DNA from: Liolophura sinensis
Lineage: Eukaryota > Mollusca > Polyplacophora > Chitonida > Chitonidae
NCBI RefSeq assembly: GCF_032854445.1
Contig: NW_027018084.1
Coordinates: forward strand, 1-64,000
Reading direction: 5' to 3'
DNA: 64,000 bases
The stretch's first letter is position 1. The number at the start of each line of letters is the position of its first letter. Of this stretch, positions 53,332-63,665 are shown piece after piece. The notes under the pieces were generated by a model. That model had not been told where the DNA came from. It did no database searches and was given only the letters and a program-made list of their open reading frames with translations. Position numbers and translations under genes: made by a program.

Positions 53332-53438
53332 TGCTTGGGGTTTAAAGTCTTTGGTATGACACGAGCCGGGTTTCATTCCTGGGTCTCTCAACTTCGGGGC
53401 GGACGCTGTAATCATTAGGCCACCTAAGCGGTCCAGAG
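53332..53438 (-). mobile_element. tRNA-derived SINE fragment, third type
   Basis: On minus, GACCGCTTAGGTGGCCTAAT, GATTACAGCGTCCGCCCCGA and CCAGGAATGAAACCCGGC form a tRNA-like head. TTTAAACCCCAAGCACGC follows, the complement of the GTGCTTGGGGTTTAA phrase seen near 9305 and 20495. Confidence 0.6.
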
Positions 53439-53617
53439 TGAGTGAGTGTGAGTGTGTGGAGTTATATTTACAATGTTCTAGTATTTTTCAACTTGCGCAG
53501 CTCATACTCTTTCGATCGCTTTTTGGCTTGTGAGTCGTTTTACACATACAATAATCGCATCCCCACAGAGGAATATACTATCTAGTATTTATATGTTAAT
53601 GACTGATTTTATTCATT

Positions 53618-53690
53618 TGAATGGTGTTTTATAGGCCGTACTAGAGAATATATCACTTATACAACGGTGGCCAGCACAGTGATGTGAGGA
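53618..53690 (-). mobile_element. SINE fragment
   Basis: CATTTGAATGGTGTTTTATA, CGTACTAGAGAATATATCAC and ACGGTGGCCAGCACAGTGAT remain from a minus-strand tail and start of the central domain. Confidence 0.75.
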
Positions 53691-54204
53691 TATAGAATAC
53701 GTATAGCCAACAGAGAATAGACGCAAATGCCGACTAACAATAGAAAGTTTGCTGATGGCGACGAGCAAAATGTCAAAAGATGGGTTAACCTTAGAATTGT
53801 ATAATAATACACCATATTTGGTTTACCATATCAATGCAGGCAAGTTCGTGGCTATTTCAGTACAGAAGGACACAATTAACTTGAAAATTCACGGGAAACT
53901 GTTAACCCTGACAACCAGTAAAATGACACTTAAAATAGACCTTGCTTGATCACAGGGTTCATAGTTTATCTTTTAGAGTTATCAGATGGTGTATAGGTTA
54001 ATACCCTGTGTCAGTTAGATTACGGCCATACATGACAGACGTATTGACTAGCAACTGCCCAAGGTCAACCAGATTTTGCGCTAGATCAAACAACAGGAGT
54101 TGCTGATGAAATCTTCCTGAACATTTTCATGAGCCTTAACAGGGGATGTTGGGAGAGCTGGCCCGGCTAAACATTGCAGGTACAAACTATAAAGCCTAAA
54201 TCTG
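53691..54204. other. No gene recognised
   Basis: A 66-codon plus-strand frame at 53749-53949 has reasonable composition (LELYNNTPYLVYHINAGKFV) but no recognised family, signal or partner exon. Confidence 0.3.
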
Positions 54205-54430
54205 ACGGTGAGGAACTCTGACTGTGAGGAGCTCTGACGGTGAGGAGCTCTGACTGTGAGGAGCTCTGACGGTGAGGAGCTCTGACGGTGAGGAACTCTG
54301 ACGGTGAGGAGCTCTGACGGTGAGGAGCTCTGACTGTGAGGAGCTCTGACTGTGAGGAGCTCTGACTGTGAGGAACTCTGACGGTGAGGAGCTCTGACTG
54401 TGAGGAGCTCTGACGGTGAGGAGCTCTGAC
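54205..54430 (+). repeat. 16-bp minisatellite, ~14 copies
   Basis: GAGGAGCTCTGACGGT and GAGGAGCTCTGACTGT alternate with almost no other change, so the array is young or homogenised. Most units contain the palindrome GAGCTC. Confidence 0.93.
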
Positions 54431-54659
54431 TGGTAACTCCTATAATTTTTTCAAATAGGTCAAATTTTTGATGTGTTTGTTGTTTATTGCCATATTCTAG
54501 AATTTTTCTGAAAACGGTAAGTTGTTTTTGGGTTGAGTCAGCCGGAGTTCCAGGGATAAACTAAACCTGCCTTTGGCGAAAGGTTAATTTTAAGAGGAAC
54601 TTGAACCGCTCCAGTGGGTCATGTGGTTGTAGGCCTATAGGCCTATCTGAAAAAATCCA

Positions 54660-55100
54660 TTTATTCTAGTGAAGCCAGTGTTGGTCACACTTGTTCTAGA
54701 GTAGCCAGTTTTGGTGACCCTTGTTCTAGTGTAGCCACTTTTGGTGAAAGTTGTTTTATAGTGTAGCCAGTTTTAGTGACAGTTGCTCTGGGGTTTCCAG
54801 TTTTGGTGATAGTTGTTCAGGCGTAGCCAGTTTTGATTACTGTTGCACTGGCATAGCCAGTTTTGGTGACCGTTGTTCAGGCGTAGTCAGGTGTGGCGAT
54901 TGTTGATCTGGCATTGGCAGGTTTGGCGACTGATGTTCTGGCGCAGCCAATTTTGGTTACTGTTGTACTGGCAGTTTTGGTTACTGTCGTACTGGCATAG
55001 CCAGTTTTGGTGATGGTTGTTGAAGCGTAGTCAGGTTTGGCGATTGTTGATCTGGCGTAGCCAGTTTTGGTGGCTGTTGTACTGCCGTAATCAGTCTATG
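54660..55100 (+). repeat. 30-bp minisatellite (TAGCCAGTTTTGGTGACTGT type), ~15 copies
   Basis: TAGCCAGTTTTGGTGA followed by CTGTTGTTCTGGCG repeats about every 30 bp with moderate substitution. It begins about 230 bp after the 16-bp array but has an unrelated unit. Confidence 0.88.
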
Positions 55101-56349
55101 ATTTGAATCTGCGAGAGTCGTTGATCTTTTATATAGTATTTACATTGGCCAACAACCTTCCTGGTCTTAATGAAATTTTATTTATATCCAGGCGTCAAAA
55201 GTGGAGGTCCTTGGTCAATAATCGCAAGGCCCATTACCAAACAGCGTTCAACACAAACCACTTAAGAACTATAAATAGAGATTATCACACCAGTGTCGCG
55301 AGGCTGATGCACAGGCCGACCGCAACAACATCGCGGAACACACACTTTTATGATAGTCTATTTATCATATACCTTTATTTATGCATAATAAGTTGTCAAA
55401 ACACACACGCGTTTTTTTTCCATCAGTCAGCAGACGGACTTGCTACAGCTAGAGACCCAGCGCCGACAAATATAGTCCATGTATAAATGAGCCCAATTTC
55501 TTCAGCTCGAAAACTATTATGTTCTTTAAATTTCTATTTCATTAGTTTCAGTTGCAAACTATTTAAAAAATCAGTCTAGTAAAACTTCACGAGCCTAAAC
55601 TATTGCAAGGTCGCCACTTCACGAGATGAGGTGAAATCCCTACGCCACGGGAATCCCCTCACGCTCTGGCGTCACGCGAGAGAGACGTAGGTTACGTTAG
55701 CAAAGTTTCATCGTGCGGTATGGTTTAAAATCATATCTTGTTTGAAAGGAACGGCTTCAGACCCTGATGTTGATTGGACTGAAAGTTTGGCTCAACAACG
55801 GTCATGTGAAGTGTGCATTTATTGAAAGTGTCATCCCCGTGTGGCCCTGTAATCACCGAGCGTGTGTGGCTGTAGGTCCGGTGACTCCACCAGAAATTTT
55901 CAATAAGAGCAGTGAATATTGATCATGGCGCACCGGTATAAATTAATGATGAACCTACTGACGACTATATTTGGTATTTTTACTGTTCACATTCAGTAAA
56001 TGGGAAGACGAAATTTCATCGACCCTCATTTAAACGATGACAGATCACCGACTCTATGGGATGATGAACATGTGAATATTTATCTGCCCGACCTTGTGTT
56101 TAGGTTGCTTAAGGGACAAAGTTAAGGATTTTCACCAAGAAGTGAATATGAGAAGAAGATTCACCAAAAAGTTTATCCTGACTCTCATTCAAGGCTTCTT
56201 GGAAATGGATTTAGAGCACAAAAAAACAAAATTTTGATATTATGTTCATATTTGTATTATTCATCTGTCCTCTTCATACATATGGGAAGACAGTCCATAT
56301 ATTTGTAGCTTCATTCTAGCTTATCGCAATTTCACTCTTTCTTCACAGA
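55101..56349. other. Upstream region of sulfotransferase copy 2, no other gene recognised
   Basis: A 127-codon plus-strand frame at 55103-55486 shows no domain. The end, CTCTTTCTTCACAG at 56335-56348, is a good splice acceptor in front of the sulfotransferase ATG, so a 5' UTR exon probably lies somewhere in this stretch. Two similar phrases near 56020-56175 (CATTTAAACGATGA; TTCACCAAGAAGTGAATATG and TTCACCAAAAAG) form a weak repeat. Confidence 0.35.
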
Positions 56350-57555
56350 ATGGCCAGCCCACGTTCGATGTTCCTGTGCTTGACTGCGTGTGTGTTTCTC
56401 CTTACAGTAGTCATGCTCTGGTCAAAGATAATTCTACATCTCTCCATCGCGGTACCTCCGCGTTCTACAAAAGCAGTTTTCAAATACCACAGACCAGTCC
56501 TCAGGAAAGAGGGAAAACTCTTTTCTCGTCCTCTGTTGTCAACGTTATCCTCTACAAAAGCTCTTGTGCCGTCCCCTATCAACGCGCATGCCAAGTGTAA
56601 GGAAAAACGCCACGTGATCTACGTGAGAATCCCCAAAACCGGAAGCAGCACGATGACCCACCTCATGTGGCGTTTCGGAAATCAGAGAGGCCTCAGGTTT
56701 TTGCTTCCACGGCCTGGTTTCGAAGGGAGTGAAAACAAACTCTCGTTGAATAAGTTTTATTTACCAAACTCCAGAAAATATTGTGACTTGATGGCTAATC
56801 ACGTGATCTATGATTATGCAAATTTCAAGCGATATTTTCCTGCTGACGTTGTCTACATTTCTCTGTTACGAGAACCTATGAACCAGTTATATTCAACCAT
56901 CTATTACCTGAACTTTAACATTCAGGGTGACAACAAAGTAAAGAATTATTTGCTCAAGCCTGAAAAGTATGAACCAAAGTCTGGTTCCCGATCTTTAACT
57001 CATAACCCAATGATGTCATACTTTGGCTTAGCTCCGAGTTACTTTCGAAATGTTGATAAAATCCGTCAAAAAATCGCAGAAATTGATGAGAAATTTGCAA
57101 TGGTGCTGGTTTTAGAGAAACTGGACGAGTCGCTGGTGTTACTCAAACGTAAGCTCTGTTGGACGACAAATGATATTTTGTATATGATAAAAAATAAAAA
57201 CTGGAAAAAACCAGTTGTCAATATTACCGACGAAGACTACAAAAGGTTAAAAAATTGGTCAATGGCGGACTACATTTTGTATGAGCACTTTCTTGGTAAA
57301 CTTCAACGATCCATTGAAACCGAAGGGGAAGACTTTCAGCAAGAACTTTCCTTATTCCGTTCAATTAAAAGACAATTTAAGGAATTTTGTCAAAGGGGAA
57401 ACTCTAACCAGACTTTGACAATTGCATCTAGCAAGTTTTCTGCATCATTCAAAGTTCCTTACAGGAATTGTCAAAGACTGGCCTCGCGTGGGCCGCTCGT
57501 CCTAGACGATATTCGACGCCAACAAAAACTGAAGAATTTTTGCAATAGTAAATGA
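56350..57555 (+). CDS. Galactose-3-O-sulfotransferase-like enzyme, copy 2
   Basis: An uninterrupted 401-codon frame, about 85% identical by eye to copy 1 over the catalytic domain and much less similar in the stem (residues ~30-78). It has a hydrophobic type II anchor (about 7-24), the PAPS 5'-phosphosulfate loop RIPKTGSST (93-101) and the 3'-phosphate motif SLLREPMNQLYST. The NIT, NWS and NQT sequons are shared with copy 1. The enzyme should act in the Golgi lumen, sulfating galactose on glycolipid or glycoprotein glycans; the acceptor is unknown. The start is the first ATG, one base after a CTTTCTTCACAG acceptor, so the coding exon probably follows a 5' UTR intron. Both copies share orientation; the inverted transporter lies between them. 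Divergence concentrated in the stem with a preserved catalytic core suggests both are under constraint. Confidence 0.93.
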   Translation: MASPRSMFLCLTACVFLLTVVMLWSKIILHLSIAVPPRSTKAVFKYHRPVLRKEGKLFSRPLLSTLSSTKALVPSPINAHAKCKEKRHVIYVRIPKTGSSTMTHLMWRFGNQRGLRFLLPRPGFEGSENKLSLNKFYLPNSRKYCDLMANHVIYDYANFKRYFPADVVYISLLREPMNQLYSTIYYLNFNIQGDNKVKNYLLKPEKYEPKSGSRSLTHNPMMSYFGLAPSYFRNVDKIRQKIAEIDEKFAMVLVLEKLDESLVLLKRKLCWTTNDILYMIKNKNWKKPVVNITDEDYKRLKNWSMADYILYEHFLGKLQRSIETEGEDFQQELSLFRSIKRQFKEFCQRGNSNQTLTIASSKFSASFKVPYRNCQRLASRGPLVLDDIRRQQKLKNFCNSK

Positions 57556-57560
57556 ATAAA
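57555..57560 (+). promoter_or_regulatory. AATAAA overlapping the stop codon
   Basis: The last base of the TGA stop (57553-57555) is the first base of AATAAA, nearly the same geometry as in copy 1. A GT-rich stretch (TTATTGTGGTGGTTTTAAAC) follows at about 57581 and could be the downstream element. Confidence 0.5.
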
Positions 57561-57944
57561 TGTATACAGACAAATTATTATTATTGTGGTGGTTTTAAAC
57601 TGTATATTATCTAGTAGAATTAATACACAATAACAGCTTATGTTTCCTCCATCTCATGCGGATTTGAGTGTATATAATTAATGTGATTAAGCTGTGCATT
57701 CAACTGTCACACCGAAACACCTTCATGTCCCACAAAACAATGCAATCTGCTTGACCTTCAAATCACGGAAAATCACACAGCCTACATGATCTTCTGGTTA
57801 TACGTCCGAGAACTTACCGGTTTCAGAGCAGGTACCCAAGCATTCACCACTAAATTGACGATCACATCACGATTTTGTCTTTGCAAAATATTACATTGAT
57901 TGTCTGCCAACATGCCGAGGATAGAATATTTAATCAGCACGAAA
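57561..57944. other. 3' flank of sulfotransferase copy 2, nothing further recognised
   Basis: Unassigned AT-rich sequence. Confidence 0.35.
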
Positions 57945-58130
57945 TGAGAGAGGAAACCGGGCAAAACCCGAGGGAAATCCACGAAGGTTGTTGGCAGACC
58001 TTCCCACGTAAAGTCGGAGTGGAAGTCAGCATGCATGAGCTGGACTTGAACTCACAGCGACCATATTGGCGGGAGGCTTATGGACCATTGTTTCTATGTG
58101 CTGGCGTGCTAACCTCCTCGGCCTCGGCGT
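57945..58130 (-). mobile_element. SINE lacking its tail
   Basis: Central domain (GAGGAAACCGGGCAAAACCC, CAGACCTTCCCACGTAAAGT) and the tRNA head (GGACTTGAACTCACAGCGAC, CTAACCTCCTCGGCC) are present, but the usual AAAT-type end is missing. That is unusual, because most truncated copies here lose the head. Confidence 0.85.
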
Positions 58131-58604
58131 CCCCCCCCCTCCCCTCATTTGTCTGGTGTTTAGTGTTATAAAGAGTACAGATCATGTCTGTACAACATAT
58201 GTTGTCGTGATGGCTAAGGACTTATATAGGCTAAGTGCGCTTCATGAAACCGAGGACTGTCCTGGGATGGAACTAGTCTATATCAGGCATGATTAATACA
58301 TAGACACTCGCACAACAAGGCTACAGTATACAGATGTGTAGCGAATGTCTTTCGTTGTGTCCCCCTTTCACCGTGCCCAGTGGACAGGGTTCCAGTGCCT
58401 GTAGCAAGTGTCTATCGATGACGTGTTATGGACATCACACTGCAATCCATTGATATCAAATATGGAAAAGCAGAATTCTGTCGAGTATCAAATATACAGT
58501 ATACCAACAATATACATTCCATGAAATCACATGACTTTAAAAACTGAATGAACTCTACAAACAATTCCACATCTATACTATTAAGTTTGTCTGTCAGTAT
58601 TCAA

Positions 58605-58635
<31 letters not shown>

Positions 58636-58807
58636 AAGTTCTACTCTTTTGTACTCGCACTATTTTGTAGTATGGTGTGGCTTTATGACATTCAAAACTT
58701 GCATAGACACGAGACTAGCGTAATACAACCCTGTTAATGAATTACTGCACAATCAAAGATGTTTAGCAGGTCTATATACATCATCTGTGCACAGCCAACA
58801 TAGACAG
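58131..58807. other. No gene recognised; (AAAT)n microsatellite
   Basis: An AAAT repeat lies at about 58602-58637. It is not preceded by SINE tail sequence. The rest is unassigned. Confidence 0.4.
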
Positions 58808-59062
58808 GCGGCCTCCATGCCCAAGGTTGTTAGCGTGCCAGCGCGGTGCATTAGCCCATGAGCCCCTCATCAATGCGGTCACTATGCGGTCACAAATCCA
58901 TATCATGCTGTCTTCTTCTGGGAAGGTCTGTCAGCTACTTGTGTATGTTTGTAGGTTTCCCCCGGGCTCTGTCCGGTTTCCCTCCACCATAATGCTGACC
59001 GCAGTCGTAAAAATGAAATATTCTTGATTGCGGCGTAAAAACATTAATGAAACAAATAAATA
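58808..59062 (+). mobile_element. SINE, near full length, diverged
   Basis: Head (GGCCTCCATGCCCAAGGTTG, TTAGCGTGCCAGCGCGGTGC), central domain (TTTCCCCCGGGCTCTGTCCG) and tail (GAAATATTCTTGATTGCGGC, AATGAAACAAATAAATA) are in order. The B-box region carries a small duplication of GCGGTCAC. Confidence 0.88.
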
Positions 59063-59445
59063 TATCTAGTGACAGGTACGTTGTTTGTAACTTTTATGAG
59101 GATACAATTTTAGTAGTATTCATTCAGTAAAATGCACTTACAGACCCAATTACAAAGTATATGCCCCCTACAGAATGTTGTTTGTGCGGAGCTGGGTATC
59201 TGTCGTGAAAACAACGACAACAAAAACGACCCAATAGACAGAGGCTTACTTTGTTCGATCATGTGACCAATGTTCCGGTAAATCACCATAGCCCTGTTGC
59301 TAAGCTCTGTGAAGAGCAGTTAAGACACTTGATCTATCTGTTGAGCCTATATCGACCTATACCGTTCTAGGTCACTTTGTACGCATGTACGGGTTTACCA
59401 TTCGGACTATTCATTTTTGATCTGGTAAGATAAAGGTCTATGTCT
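59063..59445. other. No gene recognised
   Basis: Unassigned sequence. Confidence 0.35.
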
Positions 59446-59486
59446 AAACCGGGCAGAGCACGGGGAAAACCCACAACGATCCGCTG
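59446..59486 (-). mobile_element. SINE central-domain scrap at the edge of the 29-bp array
   Basis: AAACCGGGCAGAGCACGGGG and AAAACCCACAACGATCCGC belong to the SINE central domain. The array begins on the next base. Confidence 0.8.
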
Positions 59487-62400
59487 TTTATACGGGTATT
59501 GGGTACACAGACGTGTTTATATGGGTATTGGGTACACAGACCTGTTTATATGGGTATTGGTACACAGACCTCTTTATATGGGTATTGAATACTCAGACAT
59601 GTTTATATGGGTATTGGATACTCAGACATGTTTATATGGGTATGTGATAATCAGACATGTTTATATGGGTATTGAATACTCAGACATGTTTATATGGGTA
59701 TTGGATACTCAGACATGTGCATATGGGTATTGAATACTCAGACATGTGCATATGGGTATTGGATACTATGAAAAGTTTATATGGGTGTTGAATATTCAGA
59801 CAAGTTTATATGGGTATTGGATACTCAGACATGTTTACATGGGTATTGGATACTCAGACATGTTCATATGGGTATTGAATACTCAGACATGTTTATATGG
59901 GTATTGGATACTCAGACATGTTTATATGGGTATTGGATACTCAGACATGTTTATATGGGTATTGGATACTCAGACATGTTTATATGGGTATTGGATACTC
60001 AGACATGTGCATATGGGTATTGAATACTCAGACATGTTTATATGGGTATTGGATACTCAGACATGTTTATATGGGTATTGGATACTCAAACATGTTTATA
60101 TGGGTATTGAATACTCAGACATATTTATATGGGTATGTGATACTCAGACATGTTTATATGGGTATTGGATACTCAAAAGTGTTTATTTTGGGTATTGAAT
60201 ACTCAGACATGTTTATATGGGTATTGGATACTCAGACATGTTTATATGGGTATTGAATACTCAGACATGTTTATATGGGTATTGGATACTCAAACATGTC
60301 TATATGGGTATTGAATACTCAGACATGTTTATTTTGGGTGTTGAGTACTCAGACATGTTTATATGGGTATTGGATACTCAGACATGTTTATATGGGTATT
60401 GGATACTCAGACATGTTTATATGGGTATTGGATACTCAGACATGTTTATATGGGTATTGGATACCCAGACATGTGCATATGGGTATTGAATACTCAGACA
60501 TGTTTATATGGGTATTAGATACTCAGACATGTTTATATGGGTATTGGATACTCAAACATGTTTATATGGGTATTGAATACTCAGACATGTTTATATGGGT
60601 ATTGAATACTCAGACATGTTTATATGGGTATTGGATACTCAAACGTGTTTATATGGGTATTGAATACTCAGACATGTTTATATGGGTATTGGATACTCAG
60701 ACATGTTTATATGGGTATTGAATACTCAGACATGTTTATATGGGTATTGCATACTCAGACACTTTTATATGGGTATTGGATACTCAGACATGTTTATATG
60801 GGTATTGAATACTCAGACATGTTTATATGGGTATTGGATACTCAGACATGTGCATATGGGTATGTGATACTCAGACATGTTTATATGGGTATTGGGTACT
60901 CAGACATGTTTATATGGGTATTGAATACTCAAACATGTTTATATGGGTATTGAATACTCAGACATGTTTATATGGGTATTGGATACTCAGACATGTTTAT
61001 ATGGGTATTGAATACTCAGACATGTGCATATGGGTATGTGATACTCATACATGTTTATATGGGTATTGAATACTCAGACATGTGCATATGGGTATTGAAT
61101 ACTCAGACATGTGCATATGGGTATTGTATACTCAGACATGTGCATATGGGTATTGAATACTCAGACATGTTTATAAGGGTATTGGATACTCAGACATGTG
61201 CATATGGGTATTGAATACTCAGACATGTTTATATGGGTATTGGATACTCAGACATGTTTATATGGGTATGGAATACTTAGACATGTTTATATAGGTATTG
61301 GATACTCAAACATGTTTATATGGGTATTGGATACTCAGACATGTTTATATGGGTATTGGATACTCAAACATGTGCATATGGGTATTGGATACTCAGACAT
61401 GTTTATATGGAAATTGGGTACCCAGAACTGTTTATATTGGTACTGGATACTCAGACATGTTTTTTATGGGTATTGGGAGCCCGGATCTGTTTATATGGGT
61501 ATTGAGTACCCAGAACTGATTGTGTTGGTATTGGGTACTCAGGCCTGGTTATATGGGTATCGGGTACCCAGAACTGCTTACATGGGTATCGGGTACCCAG
61601 ACCTGTTTATATGGGTATTGGGAGCCCGGATCTGTTTGTATGGGTATTGGATACTCAGAACTGTTTATATTGGTATTGAATACCCAGACATGTTCATATG
61701 GGTATTGAACACTCAGACATGTTTATATGGGTATTGGATACTCAGACATGTTTATATGGGTATTGGATACTCAGACATGTTTATATGGGTATTGAATACT
61801 CAGACATGTTTATATGGGTATTGGATACTCAGACATGTTTATATGGGTATTGGATACTCAGACATGTTTATATGGGTATTGGGCCTGTATAAGGCCTGTA
61901 TATATAAGTACATATGGGCACTGAGTATCTAGACATGTTAATATAGGTATTGGGTGCTCAGAACTGTTTATATGGGTACTGAGTACCCAGAACTGTTCAT
62001 ATAAGTAGTGGGAACCCGGATCTGTTTATATGGGTATTGGGTATCCAGATCTATTTGTATGGGTATTGAGTACTTGGGTATGTTTATATGGGTATTGAGT
62101 ACCCAGAGTTGTTTATATAAGTATTGGGAACCCGGATCTATTTATATGGGTATTGGGTACCCGGATCTGTTTATATGGGTATTGAGTACCCAGAACTGTT
62201 TATATGGGTATTGGGTACTCAGATCTGTTTGTATGGGTATTGAGTACCCAGAACTGTTTATATGGGTATTGAGTACCCAGAACTGTTTATATGGGTATTG
62301 AATACTCAGACATGTTTATATGGGTATTGGATACTCAGACATGTTTATATGGGTATTGAATACTCAGACATGTTTATATGGACATTGGGCCTGTATAAGG

Positions 62401-62635
62401 CCTGTATATATAAGTACATATGGGTACTGAGTATCTAGACATGTTAATATAGGTATTGGGTGCTCAAAACTGTTTATTTGGGTACTGAGTACCCAGAACT
62501 GTTTATATGTGTATTGGGTATTCAGAACTGATTACATGGATATTGGATACTCAGACATGTTTATATGGGTAATGGGTGCTCAGATCTATTGATATGGGTA
62601 TTGGGTGCTCATATCTATTTATATGGGTATTGATT
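59487..62635 (+). repeat. 29-bp minisatellite, ~108 copies
   Basis: The unit TTTATATGGGTATTGGATAC followed by TCAGACATG repeats for about 3.1 kb. Early and late copies differ: most of 59.6-61.4 kb has GATACTCAGACATG or GAATACTCAGACATG, while 61.4-62.6 kb is rich in GAGTACCCAGAACTG. A non-canonical block (GGGCCTGTATAAGGCCTGTA) appears twice, at 61881 and 62387, showing a 506-bp internal duplication. The unit has no stop in any forward frame, so all three frames carry a 29-residue peptide period (FIWVLDTQTCLYGYWILRHV and so on), the longest run being 244 codons at 61198-61932. There is no sign of a signal peptide, splice site or codon constraint, so these frames are not called genes. Confidence 0.95.
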
Positions 62636-62944
62636 CCAGTTGGATAACTACTGTTCGATACGTCAGTAGTAAGAAACGTTTGTAGGGGTGATCCCCCTTG
62701 GTAAGACCCTCTTCTGTAGACTCTGAAGGGATCGATTTCTGGTACGATCAGCACTTTTTTTGCCACTGTGTTGTTTTCACGAAATTATGATGTTTATTCT
62801 GTTTTTTTTTTGTGATTTTCTACCTCTCAGTCAGAATAAGGAACGACATCGGTGCGCGTGTATAAGTATGAAACAACAACCGATGTTTTCAGCGTTAAAT
62901 TTTGTGTGCACGAAATCCAATAACGAAAACTGGTCGCTTGTTAG

Positions 62945-63269
62945 CCCCGAAAGACTCCAACTCCTTTTCTTATACTGGCCTAGCGTCGATAGAGTCTCGA
63001 CGTTAACATTGTTAATTTCGTACTCAACGAAGGCCCAGGCCGATTTTCGGAGCCTTCATGGCTATAATAAAACTATTCTAAACCGAGTAGGTACGTAAGG
63101 TTGCGGTGCGGAAAACAGGTCTCTAAGTTGGTGTCTTACTTGCGCGAGACTTGTTCAGTAACAAAGACAATCTGCCTGGACCTTCGTTGAGTACAAAATT
63201 AACATTGTATGCGTCGAGACTCCAACGACGCTAGGGAAATATAAGAAAAAGAGTTGGAGTCTTTCGGGG
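62945..63269. mobile_element. Hairpin-forming inverted-repeat element with ~97-bp arms
   Basis: CCCCGAAAGACTCCAACTCC, GCGTCGATAGAGTCTCGACG and TACTCAACGAAGGCCCAGGC at 62945-63040 are complemented in reverse order at 63173-63269 by GCCTGGACCTTCGTTGAGTA, CGTCGAGACTCCAACGACGC and GGAGTCTTTCGGGG. Arms are about 85% matched by eye with a ~130-base centre. No coding capacity was seen beyond a short frame that runs through the left arm. Confidence 0.85.
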
Positions 63270-63367
63270 ATAGTCGTTCGTTAGCCAAATAAATTAGAAC
63301 ATTTTATGCTAACGATATAACATTTGCATAAAACGTTTAATCAATTAGGCTAGCCTACATCTAAATC

Positions 63368-63665
63368 AGCATTTCGTATATGCAAGTCCGCATTCCATAT
63401 ATGCAAGTCAGCTGTCCATATTATATCCATTTCATATCGGCATTCAGCATATGCACAAGTCTGCATTCCATATGCATTAGAATGTTTTTCATTTCACATG
63501 TCTGCATACTTTGTATAGTAATCTGCATTCCATATATAGAAATATGCATTCCATGTATACAAGTTTGCATTCCTTATATACAAGTTTGCATTCCATGTTT
63601 ATGTGTTTGCATTAAACAGAACTGCATAATCTTTTAAATTTGCACTCCACATATATACAAAACAG
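63368..63665 (+). repeat. Degenerate ~20-bp repeat (GCATTCCATATATGCAAGTC type)
   Basis: GCATTCCATATATGCAAGTC and variants (TGCATTCCTTATATACAAGTT) recur about 13 times with variable spacing. The embedded ATATGCATTCCATAT is partly palindromic. Confidence 0.78.

Noticed and set aside
55103-55486. 127-codon plus-strand frame
   Set aside because: No domain; it begins at the edge of a minisatellite and has no coding-like features beyond length.
59440-62301. Many long forward open frames encoding tyrosine- and tryptophan-rich repeats
   Set aside because: They are produced by a 29-bp unit lacking stops in all three frames; all frames look alike, and there is no signal peptide, splice signal or domain.
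59487-62635. CRISPR-like regular repeats (29-bp unit)
   Set aside because: Units are contiguous with no unique spacers, and the context is a eukaryotic genome.
62760-63098. 112-codon plus-strand frame
   Set aside because: Most of its second half lies in one arm of the hairpin element at 62945-63269, so it is not an independent gene.
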